64,000 nt of DNA from Linnemannia schmuckeri. Its lineage: Eukaryota > Mortierellomycota > Mortierellomycetes > Mortierellales > Mortierellaceae. Positions 47,201 through 57,632 of this stretch are shown here, piece after piece. Within the stretch, counting starts at the first letter, position 1, and every line of letters begins with the position of its first letter. The notes under the pieces are model-generated. The model saw only the letters and a program-made list of their open reading frames with translations. It was not told the origin of the DNA and made no database searches. The stretch is taken from positions 1,364,001-1,428,000 of the forward strand of contig JANATG010000010.1 of the NCBI GenBank assembly GCA_029449235.1, read 5' to 3'. Position numbers and translations under genes: made by a program.

Positions 47201-49314
47201 GACCGAGGTTGTCAAGATGTGGCGAGATCCTTCCCAGTTTGGCGACGTTGCGCTCTGCTGGAAACGGTATGATCGGATCGAGTGGATCTACTGGGGTGAG
47301 CGCATTCCTGGCGAGACAGATAACCTGCATTTGAAGAAGGAGCACATTGGATTTGCGGATGGATCGGAATGGGTTGGAGGGATGGACGAGACTGTTGTGG
47401 GTCCACAGGTCCTGGACAAGGTACGTTTGCTCGACTGATAATAATTCGCCACTGATTTTGTACTATGTTTCTTCCATGCATGCTGATTAATGTTTTTCCT
47501 ATGCAAACATGAAATAGACTCACTTGCTGGAGTTGAGACCAATCACCCATTATCCAACAAAGGCTAGGACTTCGAACGGTATGGAGCTACATGAACCTGA
47601 TCCCATCGAGGGTTACTTGGTCCGCGTCAGCACATTTTCAGGAAATCCAATCCGTCGCTTCAGACGACTGTACTTAACTTCTCACGATCACATGCTGATC
47701 TACACTGTCCCTTCGCAGTCTCACAGCCCGACGATGCAGCATGCAGGAGCAATTGACCCGACAGCACTGATATTCTGTATCAGCCCTCATCACTCGGCCA
47801 ACCCAGACCACAAGGACATGGCACAAAGTCGATCAGTCCGTCGTTTGAAGGCTCAAGTGAGGTCGGCACGTGGATACATCGACATGACCAAAATTGCGGA
47901 TGTCCGAGTCCTGACGAACCAAGAGTGGGAGACGGTGCGACATTTGCCCTACGACAAGAAGGACAAGCAGAATCTCACCAAACGAGAGCGACTTGGGAAG
48001 GCGGTGCAGAGGGTGGCGGTGGCTGCTCAGGAGGCTAGGGCACGTGCGGAGGAGGCGAATGCGACAGGTGATATTGAAGTTCAGGAGCAACCACAAATGG
48101 TGATGAAGGAGCCGGACCATTACTTTTTCAACGCTGCAGGAATCCCAGACGCATCTGAGAGCTTATCAAGCGGCGGCCAGCAGAACTCTGAAAGTACCGA
48201 GCAACAACAACAATCAGCGACAGATCTCGACTCCAACGAACCTCTGAATGCATCGCTCTCCAAGAGGCCGGAAGGAGTTGGTAGTGGACACATTAAAGGA
48301 TCGTCTTCGACACCAACGTTTAAAGACTCGATTGTCAGGTCGACAACCTTCATGGCCGACTTGCTTCTCCATAACGATGCTGGCGTGGTGGACCAGGCGG
48401 ACGAGGACAGCAACGTGATCGAGATCGAGATGATGGAAGGGCCCTGTGTTCGGTTCCGAGCCTTCAATGCCGAAGCCGCCCATCTGTGGCGCGACCAATT
48501 GGAAAAGCTGGCAGAATACTGGAGGTTGAGGAAACATTTGGACGTCAAGGATCATATGGCGGTCGCCCAGGCCAACTACCAGCTAGCGTCGAGTTTGGAT
48601 GATGATGAGATCCAGGTCGGAGAGACGATCCAGGACTGGGATAACGACCGAGCTGTGGTGTCCCCCGAGATCTGGAACTGGTGTGTTGTCAACGGTTGCA
48701 GAAGTGTGACCAGGTCTGGATACCTGTATTACAAGCCTCGACTCCACAGCACCTTCCGCAAGATCTTTATGGTCCTGACCGAGGGCATGTTGATGATGTT
48801 CCACCCGCACCGACGATCTAAGGCGTCAGGACAACTGATCCCGACGACGGCCTGCAAACTTCTGTCGGTTCACTCCTTGACGGACATCTATATCTACTCT
48901 GGACACTTTTCGGACGAAGACACTAGTCACGGCACTAACGACGAATCAGAGCGCCTCCCACGATTCTACCCCGACGGTTTAATTGTTGACGACCCGGATG
49001 AGGATTGCACGTTCTCAATTTGGAGGGGCAAGCGAAGAAAGATGTTTAGTCGTCGTGGCGCAGCCTTGACGACCATGTCGTCCAAGGCGATGACAGGATC
49101 CTCGCGCATCTTTGGCAAAGACGGGTTGCTGTCTAGTATTGTCAAACAGGGGGTTGTCTATGGGTCGTCCCCTCAGAGCTGTGCTGTCTTTCGTGCGCGG
49201 TCGAGGCCCGATCTGGAGCAATGGGTGTATGCAATTAACACGGAGATTGAGCGGGTTGTCCGGGCTGAGCGTCGACGTGTCCGAGGCAAGGGACATTCCC
49301 ATCAACATTATTAA
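44243..49314 (+). CDS. SPO71: Spo71/Mug56-like PH-domain protein
   Basis: Exons 44243-45210, 45413-46520, 46629-47420 and 47518-49314 give 1554 aa. The N-terminus has HHRIFIGPVV and a KPWWEQESSFFRSHLS stretch, resembling the Spo7_2 N-terminal domain; residues about 80-600 are disordered, with Asn, His, Asp/Glu and Ser runs. A conserved block spans exons 2-3: ELQSEGWKEWWCVMKG, KGRLEFFYNHKKIKGTVILS, SVYSSLDYSIAVTQNYPEAV, ISLACAWYMEIYTLLNG. In exon 4, GYLVRVSTFSGNPIRRFRRL opens a PH-type fold with an insertion, and a second PH domain occupies about 1330-1545 (SGYLYYKPRLHSTFRKIFMV to DLEQWVYAINTEIERVV). In yeasts this family acts at the prospore membrane with Vps13; here a role in membrane contact or spore formation is inference. 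Family call rests on the block order. Confidence 0.7.
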
Positions 49315-50061
49315 CTTTCCTTCTTTTTTTTGTCTTAACTACATTAAAGTGGTTTGAGGAGAGAGAGAACGAAGGATAGTGTTATTTTATTTGATTGTGT
49401 TTGCCAATGAAGGATTGTCGAAAGCATGTTGGTCCCTGCAAAGTCTTCTTTCTACGCCTCAACCCTCCAGTGACAGATATTCCTTCCACCGCATACTTTA
49501 ACTCCTTATTAACAACACGTTTCGCACTCACAAAGTCCGACCACTCGAACGAGCAGATCCTTGGCTCATTCGGCGACGACTGATGGTCCGCAGGAAACAG
49601 CCGACATCGCCACGTATTGACGGAAACGTTTTTTTTTTTCTTTTTGCTTTTACGATTTTCGACGCAGTTTCGCTTTTAACTCGCTTGTTGCTAGCGCAGC
49701 TACTTTGATCGTTTGTCTCACTCGTGCCATCCAGTGGTCTAGTGTAAATCTGCTATACATTATTCTTTCGACGCGTCGCGTTTCACGCGTTCGACTGTAC
49801 AGTCCCCTCCAAAAAGTCTACGGTTTCTCGCCATTTTCGTCTCTTTTTTCAATACCATGGACAAATCTTTCTTACGCGACTCTCTCTATAATGATTCCAA
49901 GCTGCTTAGTTTTTGTATGGGGGGACATCTGGCGCTGTTGTTTATTTAGTGCATTTCTTTTGCGGAACAGAGTGCGTTGAGATAAAACATTGTTATTTGC
50001 ATGTACTCATGCAACTACTTGTTGTGGTTGTTTGGAGGAAGTGGAGATGAAGAGGGTGATG
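49315..50061. other. Convergent 3' region
   Basis: Between the Spo71-like gene (+) and an F-box gene (-). A/T-rich with short T runs; two short plus-strand frames with no known motif. Confidence 0.4.
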
Positions 50062-52128
50062 TTATTTCTTCATTGAACGCTCGCCCTGCGCCTTTTCAGC
50101 CACGATCGCCGCGCGAGTCGGCCACTGGAGTCCAAGCCACGCTAAGTCATCCAGTGTCATCTGTCCATACCACCCTTGACAGCTTCTTGCCACCTTACCC
50201 TTGTCAAAATCACCACGTGTACATACATCCCTCTCCTCCTTTTCCTTCTCCTCCTCCTCCTCCTCCTTCTCGCTCTTGCCCTGCTGTTCCGGTTCTTGAT
50301 CCTCGGTCTCCTTCAGCAAATCAAGAACCATTTCCTGTGTCATCGACTTGACAACCATACACAACTCACTCCAATCCAAATCCACCCTCTTCAACGTCCC
50401 AACAGACTTCAGTCGACCGAACAGTTCCCGCATCCTGCGGATAAACAACAACCGATGGTGGTGGTAGGACCTCATAATAGCTTCGCTGTATTTGTGGGGC
50501 GGTAGTTCAAGGTAGTCATCGAGGGTGGGATCCTGGAACCAGTGGCGAGAGTAGTCGAGAAAAATGCTGCTGCAGTTGTGGCGGCTTGTGTCACCGAGGG
50601 TTGTTAGGCGTAGGTGGGTTAGGGATTTGAAGGATGTGTTGATGCTGTTGTTATCGGCGATGGCGAGGTTGATGATATTGTCGTCGTCGCCGTTGTCGTC
50701 GTTGAGAGGAGGTGTGGCAGCGGGTCTGTCGAGGAAAGAAAAGTCCATCCTCGAAATCGGCTCGATAGTCAACTCCTTCAGCTTCTTACAATCCGCCCAA
50801 CTCAACCCAGCACCCCTGAGTCCCACCCGAAACGGGGTCGGGTAATTCCAACTTCCATCATCTGACTGAATAACAACCCTCTCCAATGTCTCGGTTGACC
50901 TCACCAGCAGCCCCGACACATCCTCATACCCGCTATCCGACCATAAGTTGTTCGAAAACCCCGTCGCCATAAACTCTTGCAGCCTTGAAAACACACCTCG
51001 TAACGGAGTGCGATCCCGAACGACTGTGCCTTCATCGTCATGAATAAAAGGGATATCTCGGGGAAGATACATGGTCGGGTGGTGAGTAAAGTTTGTGCCG
51101 CCGAGGTGGATGGTGTCCAGGTCGGGGCAGGATCCGACGAGGGATTGGAGGAGGGTGTTGGGGTAGCCGTGGTATCCTGCTATGGCGAGTTTTGAGAGGT
51201 GAGGGGATTGTTTGGTGAGAGGGATGATAAGCCAGTCCGGGTAGCTGTATCGGAATTCTGAAAAGTCGTCTTTGATGAACTTTGTCTGATCCCAATATGA
51301 GAATTTGGAGGTGCCACTGTTGCTTCCACTGCTGCTGCTCTGTCGAGGAATGTTACTCAACAGACACAGCCGCTTTAACGACAAGAGTGGTGGCGGAGCA
51401 ATCACTCGTGGAGGAGGAGGCGTTGAGACCTGTGATGGCCGACAAACAAGCTCAAAATCCTCAATCCCCTCGGGAAGATGCTGCAACAACCGAATTCGGA
51501 ACTCTGCATCGACCGCATAGTCAAGATGGATCTTGATCCGTCTCAACGACTTGTGGTTCGAAATCGCTTCCAGGACCTCTGTCGTAAAATGGTCTGTCCT
51601 GTAAAATTGTCGCGCATGGTGGATATAGAGGAATCTGAGTTTTGGGGAATATTGGATAAGCCGGAGGGCGTTTGAGGATTGGTGGATGATCGAGGGGCGG
51701 TCGGGGGCGTGGTAGAAGTACCCCTCTTCACCTTTACTGGGGCACGGCTGGTATCCAAAGTCGAGACAAGATAGTTCTTCCAGGTTGATACATCGCCCTG
51801 CTGCGCCACATGTTGTAGACCCTGATCGAGCCGCAATAACAGGATCGTGGTCTTTGGGCAAGAACCAAACCCCGTCAGAGATATCGATCTGGAGGGATCG
51901 GATCTGTGTAGCACGATCAATGATTGTACGGATATGGTGTGGTGGGTTTTTGCGCGGGTTGGTGTCAAGCCGTACAAAGCGGTCGAGTTGGGGTTGGAAG
52001 ACGTCGCGCCAGAGGTGAGAGACTTGGACGCAAGCGAGGATGTCGTTCCGTGTTAGGTCCCTGCACATCAGGTCCGAAATGAGTGGGATCTCGAGTGCCA
52101 ACGCGCGCTTTTGAGGTGTTGACGGCAT
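50062..52128 (-). CDS. F-box/LRR-like protein, intact (paralogue of the 54-56 kb relic)
   Basis: Single exon, 688 aa. F-box at residues about 10-50: ALEIPLISDLMCRDLTRNDI, then LACVQVSHLWRDVFQPQL. Degenerate leucine-rich repeats follow (IRSLQIDIS, NLEELSCLDFGYQ, LRFLYIHHARQFYRTDHF, SLRRIKIHLDY, GIEDFELVCR, LDTIHLGGTNF, KLKELTIEPI, SLTHLRLTTLGD, TLKRVDLDW). Near the C-terminus a Glu/Lys run (about 635-652) interrupts, before a CQGWYGQMTLDDLAWLGLQW end. Probable substrate receptor of an SCF ubiquitin ligase; substrate unknown. The frame is open throughout, and the close but broken relative next door shows the same blocks. Confidence 0.82.
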   Translation of the reverse strand: MPSTPQKRALALEIPLISDLMCRDLTRNDILACVQVSHLWRDVFQPQLDRFVRLDTNPRKNPPHHIRTIIDRATQIRSLQIDISDGVWFLPKDHDPVIAARSGSTTCGAAGRCINLEELSCLDFGYQPCPSKGEEGYFYHAPDRPSIIHQSSNALRLIQYSPKLRFLYIHHARQFYRTDHFTTEVLEAISNHKSLRRIKIHLDYAVDAEFRIRLLQHLPEGIEDFELVCRPSQVSTPPPPRVIAPPPLLSLKRLCLLSNIPRQSSSSGSNSGTSKFSYWDQTKFIKDDFSEFRYSYPDWLIIPLTKQSPHLSKLAIAGYHGYPNTLLQSLVGSCPDLDTIHLGGTNFTHHPTMYLPRDIPFIHDDEGTVVRDRTPLRGVFSRLQEFMATGFSNNLWSDSGYEDVSGLLVRSTETLERVVIQSDDGSWNYPTPFRVGLRGAGLSWADCKKLKELTIEPISRMDFSFLDRPAATPPLNDDNGDDDNIINLAIADNNSINTSFKSLTHLRLTTLGDTSRHNCSSIFLDYSRHWFQDPTLDDYLELPPHKYSEAIMRSYHHHRLLFIRRMRELFGRLKSVGTLKRVDLDWSELCMVVKSMTQEMVLDLLKETEDQEPEQQGKSEKEEEEEEKEKEERDVCTRGDFDKGKVARSCQGWYGQMTLDDLAWLGLQWPTRAAIVAEKAQGERSMKK

Positions 52129-52702
52129 CTTTTATTTCTTGGTTGGATCGAGGGCAACGACGATGACACGCGAAAGACTAAGACCAGCTGAAGAGATGAG
52201 GGGATGAAATAAGAGGTGAAGGATGGTTGCTTGTTTGTTTGTTGGTGAAGTAGGAAGGAACAATGAAGTGGAGGAAGTGAATAAAAAGAGAGGGATATTG
52301 AACTCTGTAGCTCATATTCTTATGTATGAGGGACAAACAACAAACATATGAAAAGGACCTTTCTTTCTTGACCTCCTAAGCCCATGGACGCACAGACGAA
52401 AATTCGACATCCGTCCAGTCATTGCTAGAACAATCTATTCTCCCCCTATTCGTGCTCTACACTAGGCAAAAACCTTCTACCTCGAACACCCTATGGAGCG
52501 GTACACAAAGCGGTTCTTTACCATGTGGTATTGCACTAGGAAATAGAGTAAGATTGACTAGGATCATGTTACCGATTCAAAAACACCGAAAATTCCAGCA
52601 CCATCGTGTTCTCCGACTTTACCATTAAATAGAAAAGAAAGAGAAGATTCTTACGCCAACACCCTCTACTACACCACCCTCGCACTCTACCACCAACACA
52701 CA
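52129..52702. promoter_or_regulatory. Promoter of the F-box gene and left flank of the transposon relic
   Basis: The first 150 bases are purine-rich on the plus strand (pyrimidine leader for the minus-strand gene). I could not recognise a terminal inverted repeat of the adjacent Tc1/mariner relic by eye. Confidence 0.35.
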
Positions 52703-53640
52703 ATGCCCAAGCATCATTCTATCGAGCTCAAGGGCCGTATCGTCGGGGCCTACGAGGCCGGTGCAACCCCCTCTAGCATTGCCAAAGCACATAATCTCCG
52801 TATCAACACAGTCCTCGCCATTATTAAAAAATGGGAGCAAGAAGGCACCATTGTCCCCAAAAAACCGCCTGGGGGTAGACCAATTCTTGGAGATCAGGAT
52901 GTCGAGCAACTCCTCGATAGGGTGAAAGACAGCAACTGTGCCACCCTTCAGGAAATAATCAAGCTGTCGCCCAAGCCAGTCTCCGAAAGCACTATACGCA
53001 GGATTCTTCGCAAGAAAAAAATATTCTGTCACGCTCCCGTCAAGAGGCCTCGCTTGACACCAAGGTATGCTGAAGCTCGATTATTTTTTGCTCAAGACAA
53101 CGCAAATTGAACGGAGATCGACTGGAAGAGAGCCATTTGGACTGACGACTGTTGCTTTGAGATAGGCAAAAACTTCAGAGAGCTCTACCTCTGACTCACC
53201 AAGGATGAGACGTATTTGCCGTAAAATACTAGCTCACTTATTCGGAGTGGTCAGTCAACTGATAGGATATGGGGAGAAATCACAGGAAGAAGGAACTCAA
53301 GACTCGTCGTTCTCGAAGGCGACAATAGCAAAGGACAAGGACTCGTCGATACTGTCTACTAGAATAACCTGAGGTGGTTCGCAGTACAAGTAAGGAACAC
53401 TCTTATCATGAAGGACAACGCGCTGATTCATACCAGAAAAAACTGCGACAAACTGGCGGTTGAAGAATGGCGTCTGAAAAATACTGTAGCCATCTAATTC
53501 TTTAGATCCCAACCCCATCGAGTATATCAGATCGATGCTTAAGAGAAGCCTCAACTAACGTCCGAGAAACCCGGCAAGCAGCGATAAAATGGTCGCCGCC
53601 ATTGTGGAGGCGTGCGTGGGATGTTATATCTCCTCAAGAC
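52703..53640 (+). pseudogene. Tc1/mariner-type transposase, decayed
   Basis: The first 135 codons are intact: MPKHHSIELKGRIVGAYEAG, a helix-turn-helix (SSIAKAHNLRINTVLAIIKKW), a GRP linker (PPGGRP) and a second HTH (TLQEIIKLS ... SESTIRRILRKKKI), as in Tc1-like transposases. Then TGA (53108-53110) stands where the family has Trp, followed in the same frame by TEIDWKRAIWTDDCCFEIG, holding the first catalytic Asp region (family WSDES). Further stops lie at 53192 and 53222. VRNTLIMKDNALIHTRKNC carries the second catalytic block (family QDNAPxH). The third acidic residue region is not clearly kept. It is a dead copy; terminal repeats were not found. It sits between an intact F-box gene and its broken paralogue. 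Confidence 0.8.
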
Positions 53641-53802
53641 ATTATAGGCCTCATGTCACCGATAAATAAAGTAGCAGAGGTGCTGGCAGCAAAAGGAGGC
53701 TCCACAAACTACTAAACCCGAGTGAGCCCAAATGAACTGTAATGATTGTAAATACAATACCAACACAACAACAATCAGCCCCAAGAATACTTTATTCTAC
53801 TT

Positions 53803-54110
53803 CTACTGGTTCATCTTGCCAACACTCTTTTGCCGATACCGACTCCCTTCCCCCCTCCTAGCCTTCTTATTCCCCCAAGTATAGTCCTGCCTCTTGTCAA
53901 GCCCATCGAAAAAGACCGTAGCGACGCGACGGTTAAACATCCGGATAGACTCCCTGTTGCGGTATGGGTCGAAAGGATCATACCCGAACCATGTACAGGA
54001 ATGTGATAGTCCACCACATCTCAAACAAGATTCTCCATAAGAGCGACAACTCCTCGTCACTTCATCCTAGTCCTTCCAGTGGCGACCTACCCTTGTATTA
54101 TAGATGTCGC
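53803..54110 (-). pseudogene. Unidentified coding relic with hydrophobic segment and basic tail
   Basis: Minus strand. One frame gives LSLLWRILFEMWWTITFLYM, a good membrane segment, and the next frame takes over within a few bases with WFGYDPFDPYRNRESIRMFN, RRVATVFFDGLDKRQDYTWG and a basic tail ending KSVGKMNQ at 53803. Together these look like the C-terminus of a membrane protein broken by one frameshift, unrelated to the flanking F-box relic or the transposase. Not recognised. Confidence 0.35.
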
Positions 54111-56227
54111 CCCTGCCCAAGGGGCCTCTCTCACCGCTGCAGTCGTCAATGTCATGACAGCCTGCAGGTAGTGGAGTTTTGTTCTGGTATTGTCGTGCGA
54201 CTACCCCGATAAGATGCAAAGGCACTTTAGAAGACTCGATATCGAGTTGAGAGAGCCAAGGGAGACAAAGCCAGACGAGATCTTTCTGGGTCACCTCTCC
54301 CCACCACCCTTTCGACGTCCGCTCGTATTCACCATTGTTATTGCCGTCCTTAAACTCGGTCTCTCGGAAAAGCTTCAACGCGTACTCCAACGACATGTCA
54401 GAGACACTCGAACACATAATCCACTCGACTTCCAGCTCTTGCAGTTGCTGCAGATCCTTGAGACGACCGAAAAGTTCCCGCACCTGGACAATAAACGCCT
54501 GTTGGGATTCCGCTCAGCCTGCAGTCTCTGGCGCTCTCGCTTTCTCTCCTCCTCAGTCTGGGCGACAGCCTTTAGGGGTTTCCAGTCCTCGTCGTCCTTC
54601 GCGTCGAAGTCGGTGTGATAGAACTCGCTGTGGTAGTAGTCGCAGTTATACAAGACATACCCTCCCGCAACCTCTCCAGTAGTGTGATTTCCATCACGAG
54701 GTCCATCTTCCCACAAAGATCCCTTTACCGCCAGCCGCAGTTTCTTCAACTGCCCAAACAACACGGTCGTCGGGTAGTCCTAGTTCTTGCTGGGCTCCGA
54801 AACCAAGAATGGTGTCGATGAGATATTCCAGCGAGGGTCTGTCATCTTTGATCCTCCAAACCGGTAAAGTCCCAGCTCCTTGAGTCGTGTACACTGGGTC
54901 CAACTCGCCCTGGTGCCGATATGCAACGGTTGGTGGTTTCATCTGGCTGCATCCGGCTATTGCGATCGACCCAGACAGCTTCGAGGGTGACTGCTGAACG
55001 CATGACCATCTGTGCCGTCGCCATGTACAACTGCTCCGACATTACTCCCGACATGTGGAACTCTTTTAGTGCTCCAAAGCATCCTCTCAATTAAATGTTA
55101 CTATTGGACGGGGAGGAGGTATTGAGGTGGGGGTTGTAATGGTAAGTGTTCCCAGAGAGGTCGATGGTCTTCAAGTCCGGACAGTTGTTGAGTAAGAACT
55201 GGAGGAGAATCTTCCGCGATCCGATATACTCCTTCAAGACCAAGTGTTGAAGCCTTGATGACCGCTCTACAATCGACCTGATCGTCTCGGTGCGGACATT
55301 GGCGTGGTTGTAGTAATAAAAACTTGTCGGTTTCGGGGTTGCGGACAACATGATCGATGACGACGGTTGGCCCTGTGTCTTCAGTTATCGATCGTGCCCA
55401 TCCTGGTGTTGGACTCTCATGCAGCCTTCCTAGAGCAAGTCGTTCAAGCTGTAGAGACCGAGAGCAGCCAGAGAACAACGGCGATGATTGAGCAGAGCCT
55501 TGCTGTTGTAGCTGTTGCCAAGGATAGCAGTCATCCTTTGGATATGACTATTCAGGAGCAGGAGACCAACGTGACTGTACGGCCGTATCGATCCAGTGGT
55601 TAATAGACAGCTCAAAGTCCTTTAGGCAAACCGGAAGACTCTTAGTAAGCGTGGTCGAGAACTCGAGCTGGGTGCACTCTAGATGAATCTTGATCGTGGC
55701 AAGCGAGGTATGGGTGTAAATGGACTTGAAGATCGCTTCTGTGAAATGATCAGTCCGATACTGGTGCCCAATATTATCGACCGTGAACGAGTGCAACCTG
55801 GGACAAGCCTCAATCAATCGCAGTGCATTCTGGGACTGGTCAACGATCGAGAGCCGTGTCCCAGAGAAATAATACCCCTCCCGTTTTGGTTTGCGCCGGT
55901 AGTTGAAGTCGACGCAGTGTAGTTCCCTTAAATTAGTATAATACGAGGATCCAAATGCGTTATCCAAGAATCAGCCAGCGTCAGAGATATCAATGGTGAG
56001 GGATCGGATTTGGCCGGCGTTGTGGAGGATGATCCATGTCTGGTGACCCTTGAAGTTAGAGATGCGGACGTGACGGTGGAGTTGGGGATAAAAGTTTTAC
56101 GCCAGGCTCTAGAGACTTTGAGGCAGAGGAGGAGTTGGTTTTTTGGGAGGTTGTCGCAGATGAGTTCGAGGATGTGGGGGATGTCGAAGATGGAGATTCT
56201 TGGGGTGTTGTTGGAGAAGGAGGACAT
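54111..56227 (-). pseudogene. F-box/LRR-like pseudogene, paralogue of the 50-52 kb gene
   Basis: Starts at 56227 with MSSFSNNTPRISIFDIPHIL and LELICDNLPKNQLLLCLKVS, an F-box aligned with the intact neighbour. A later frame (55967-55548) has NLRELHCVDFNYRRKPKREG, SQNALRLIEACPRLHSFTVD, HQYRTDHFTEAIFKSIYTHT and KIHLECTQLEF, matching NLEELSCLDFGYQ, SSNALRLIQYSPKLRFLYIH, RQFYRTDHF and RRIKIHLDY of the intact gene. The 3' part carries MRELFGRLKDLQQLQELEVE and GWWGEVTQKDLVWLCLPW, again collinear. Blocks lie in different frames with stops and short gaps, so at least four lesions. Whole-gene duplication followed by decay is the simplest reading. Confidence 0.8.
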
Positions 56228-57045
56228 TAAGATAGCGGAGCAGAGAGGTGAGAGAGGGAAGAGGAGTGAGAGGAGTGATATGAGGCTGAGGAAAAACAAC
56301 ACTAGGAATGAGCGCGCTTTATATAGGTTGTGAGACCGGTGGCACGGTGATCAAGTTCAAAGACAGAACGCAAAAAAGGTAAAAACGCTAAGCCCTAAGC
56401 CATGACGAGAGAAGTGGCAGCAATGCTTATTTTCAGGCACAAGAAAATGTCTTACAGGGGGTTTTTAGCGTCTGTTCTGCCCTCGTCTCTGTTGTTTACA
56501 AACATTTTTTTTTTTTTTTAGTTTTTTTGACTATTGTCCTCATTCTTCCTTGTCTCTTACTTTACTTGAAGCATTATTAGTGTGCATTGTCCACGATCAT
56601 GGGGGCCATTAAGAAAAAGCAATGGAATTCAAAAGACAGAAAACGAAGAAGGTGATGGAGGAGAAGAACGAGAAGGGGTGAACCTGGACGAAGGTAATGC
56701 TCTGAAATAATAAATCAACCGAGAAGCGCAATGATGGGTGATGCTTGGAGAGCATGAGTGACTTTGTTCAATAGACCAGACACTAGTTTTCGCGAAAAAT
56801 GAGAATGGTGAATAATGGGGAATGATGTGCTCCGAGCATAAGGCATAAGGGATGGTTAAATCCGTTGTTGACCTTTTCTTTCTTTTCTTTTCATGGCAGC
56901 AAAAAAAACTTTGTTTTTTTTCTTTTTACTTCTCCTATCCATTCATCCTTCCCGTTCTTCTACTCTTTGCCAGCCCTCTTTTCTTTTCCAACGTCTCTTT
57001 ACATCCGTTCTTTTTTTGTTCCTTCTCCATCATTGGACACGCACC
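56228..57045. other. Intergenic, with pyrimidine-rich leader
   Basis: No gene. T-rich runs around 56505-56527 and a C/T-rich stretch at about 56870-57040 leading into the ATG at 57046. An in-frame upstream ATG at 56893 would give a very hydrophobic start (MAAKKTLFFFFLLLLSIHPS), which could be a signal peptide or simply translated leader. Confidence 0.35.
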
Positions 57046-57632
57046 ATGAAGTGTGATATAGGCCATTCGTACAACACAAGGTCCTTCAACAAAAAAGCCA
57101 GCTGTTTGTATCCCAGAATTGGTATCTCTCCTCAATCACTTCCATGTGTGCCATCAGGAATGTGCGGTTTTGATGTGTACAGCAGAGAGTGGGCAAGAGG
57201 CCGGACGATGACAGGAATATAGGCGAGCCCGACAGGAACTTTCACGGGATGGATTGTGTAAATGTTTTTGTTTCTTCGAGCTCGAGTTCAGGCTTGGGCT
57301 CAGGCATGGAGTTGAACTTGGTATTCGGGCAAGAAATGCCAGCGAGGGTGGAGGTGGAAAGGCATGGCTTCGAATACTACGTCTGCCCCGTTCAAGGGTG
57401 CGGTGATAAAGCCAGAAATGGACTTTTCATGTGCTACAACAAAGAAACTTTTATGAACAAGACCCACAAGCATAGCAACCCTTTTGAGTCTGAGACACCC
57501 GCGTCCTCGTTTTCATTGACGCCTTCGTTATCGCCGTCGTCATCGCCCTCCTCCACGTTCTTGCCTCTACCATCGTCGCCCTTGTTCTTGCCATTGTCGT
57601 CGTCGTCGTCGTCGCCCGCGGCCCTCAACTAA
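57046..57632 (+). pseudogene. Frame-broken Cys-containing, possibly secreted protein
   Basis: First frame: MKCDIGHSYNTRSFNKKASC, LYPRIGISPQSLPCVPSGMC, GFDVYSRE, then a stop at 57220-57222. A second frame overlaps and continues with GKRPDDDRNIGEPDRNFHGM, DCVNVFVSSSSSSGLGSGME, LNLVFGQEMPARVEVERHGF, EYYVCPVQGCGDKARNGLFM, CYNKETF, then a Ser/Pro-rich tail to TAA at 57630-57632. Both halves have real-protein composition with regularly spaced Cys, so a single frameshift near 57180-57190 probably broke one gene. An exotic 34-nt intron is less likely. The Ser/Thr/Pro tail suggests a wall-attached or secreted protein; the family is not recognised. Confidence 0.5.
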
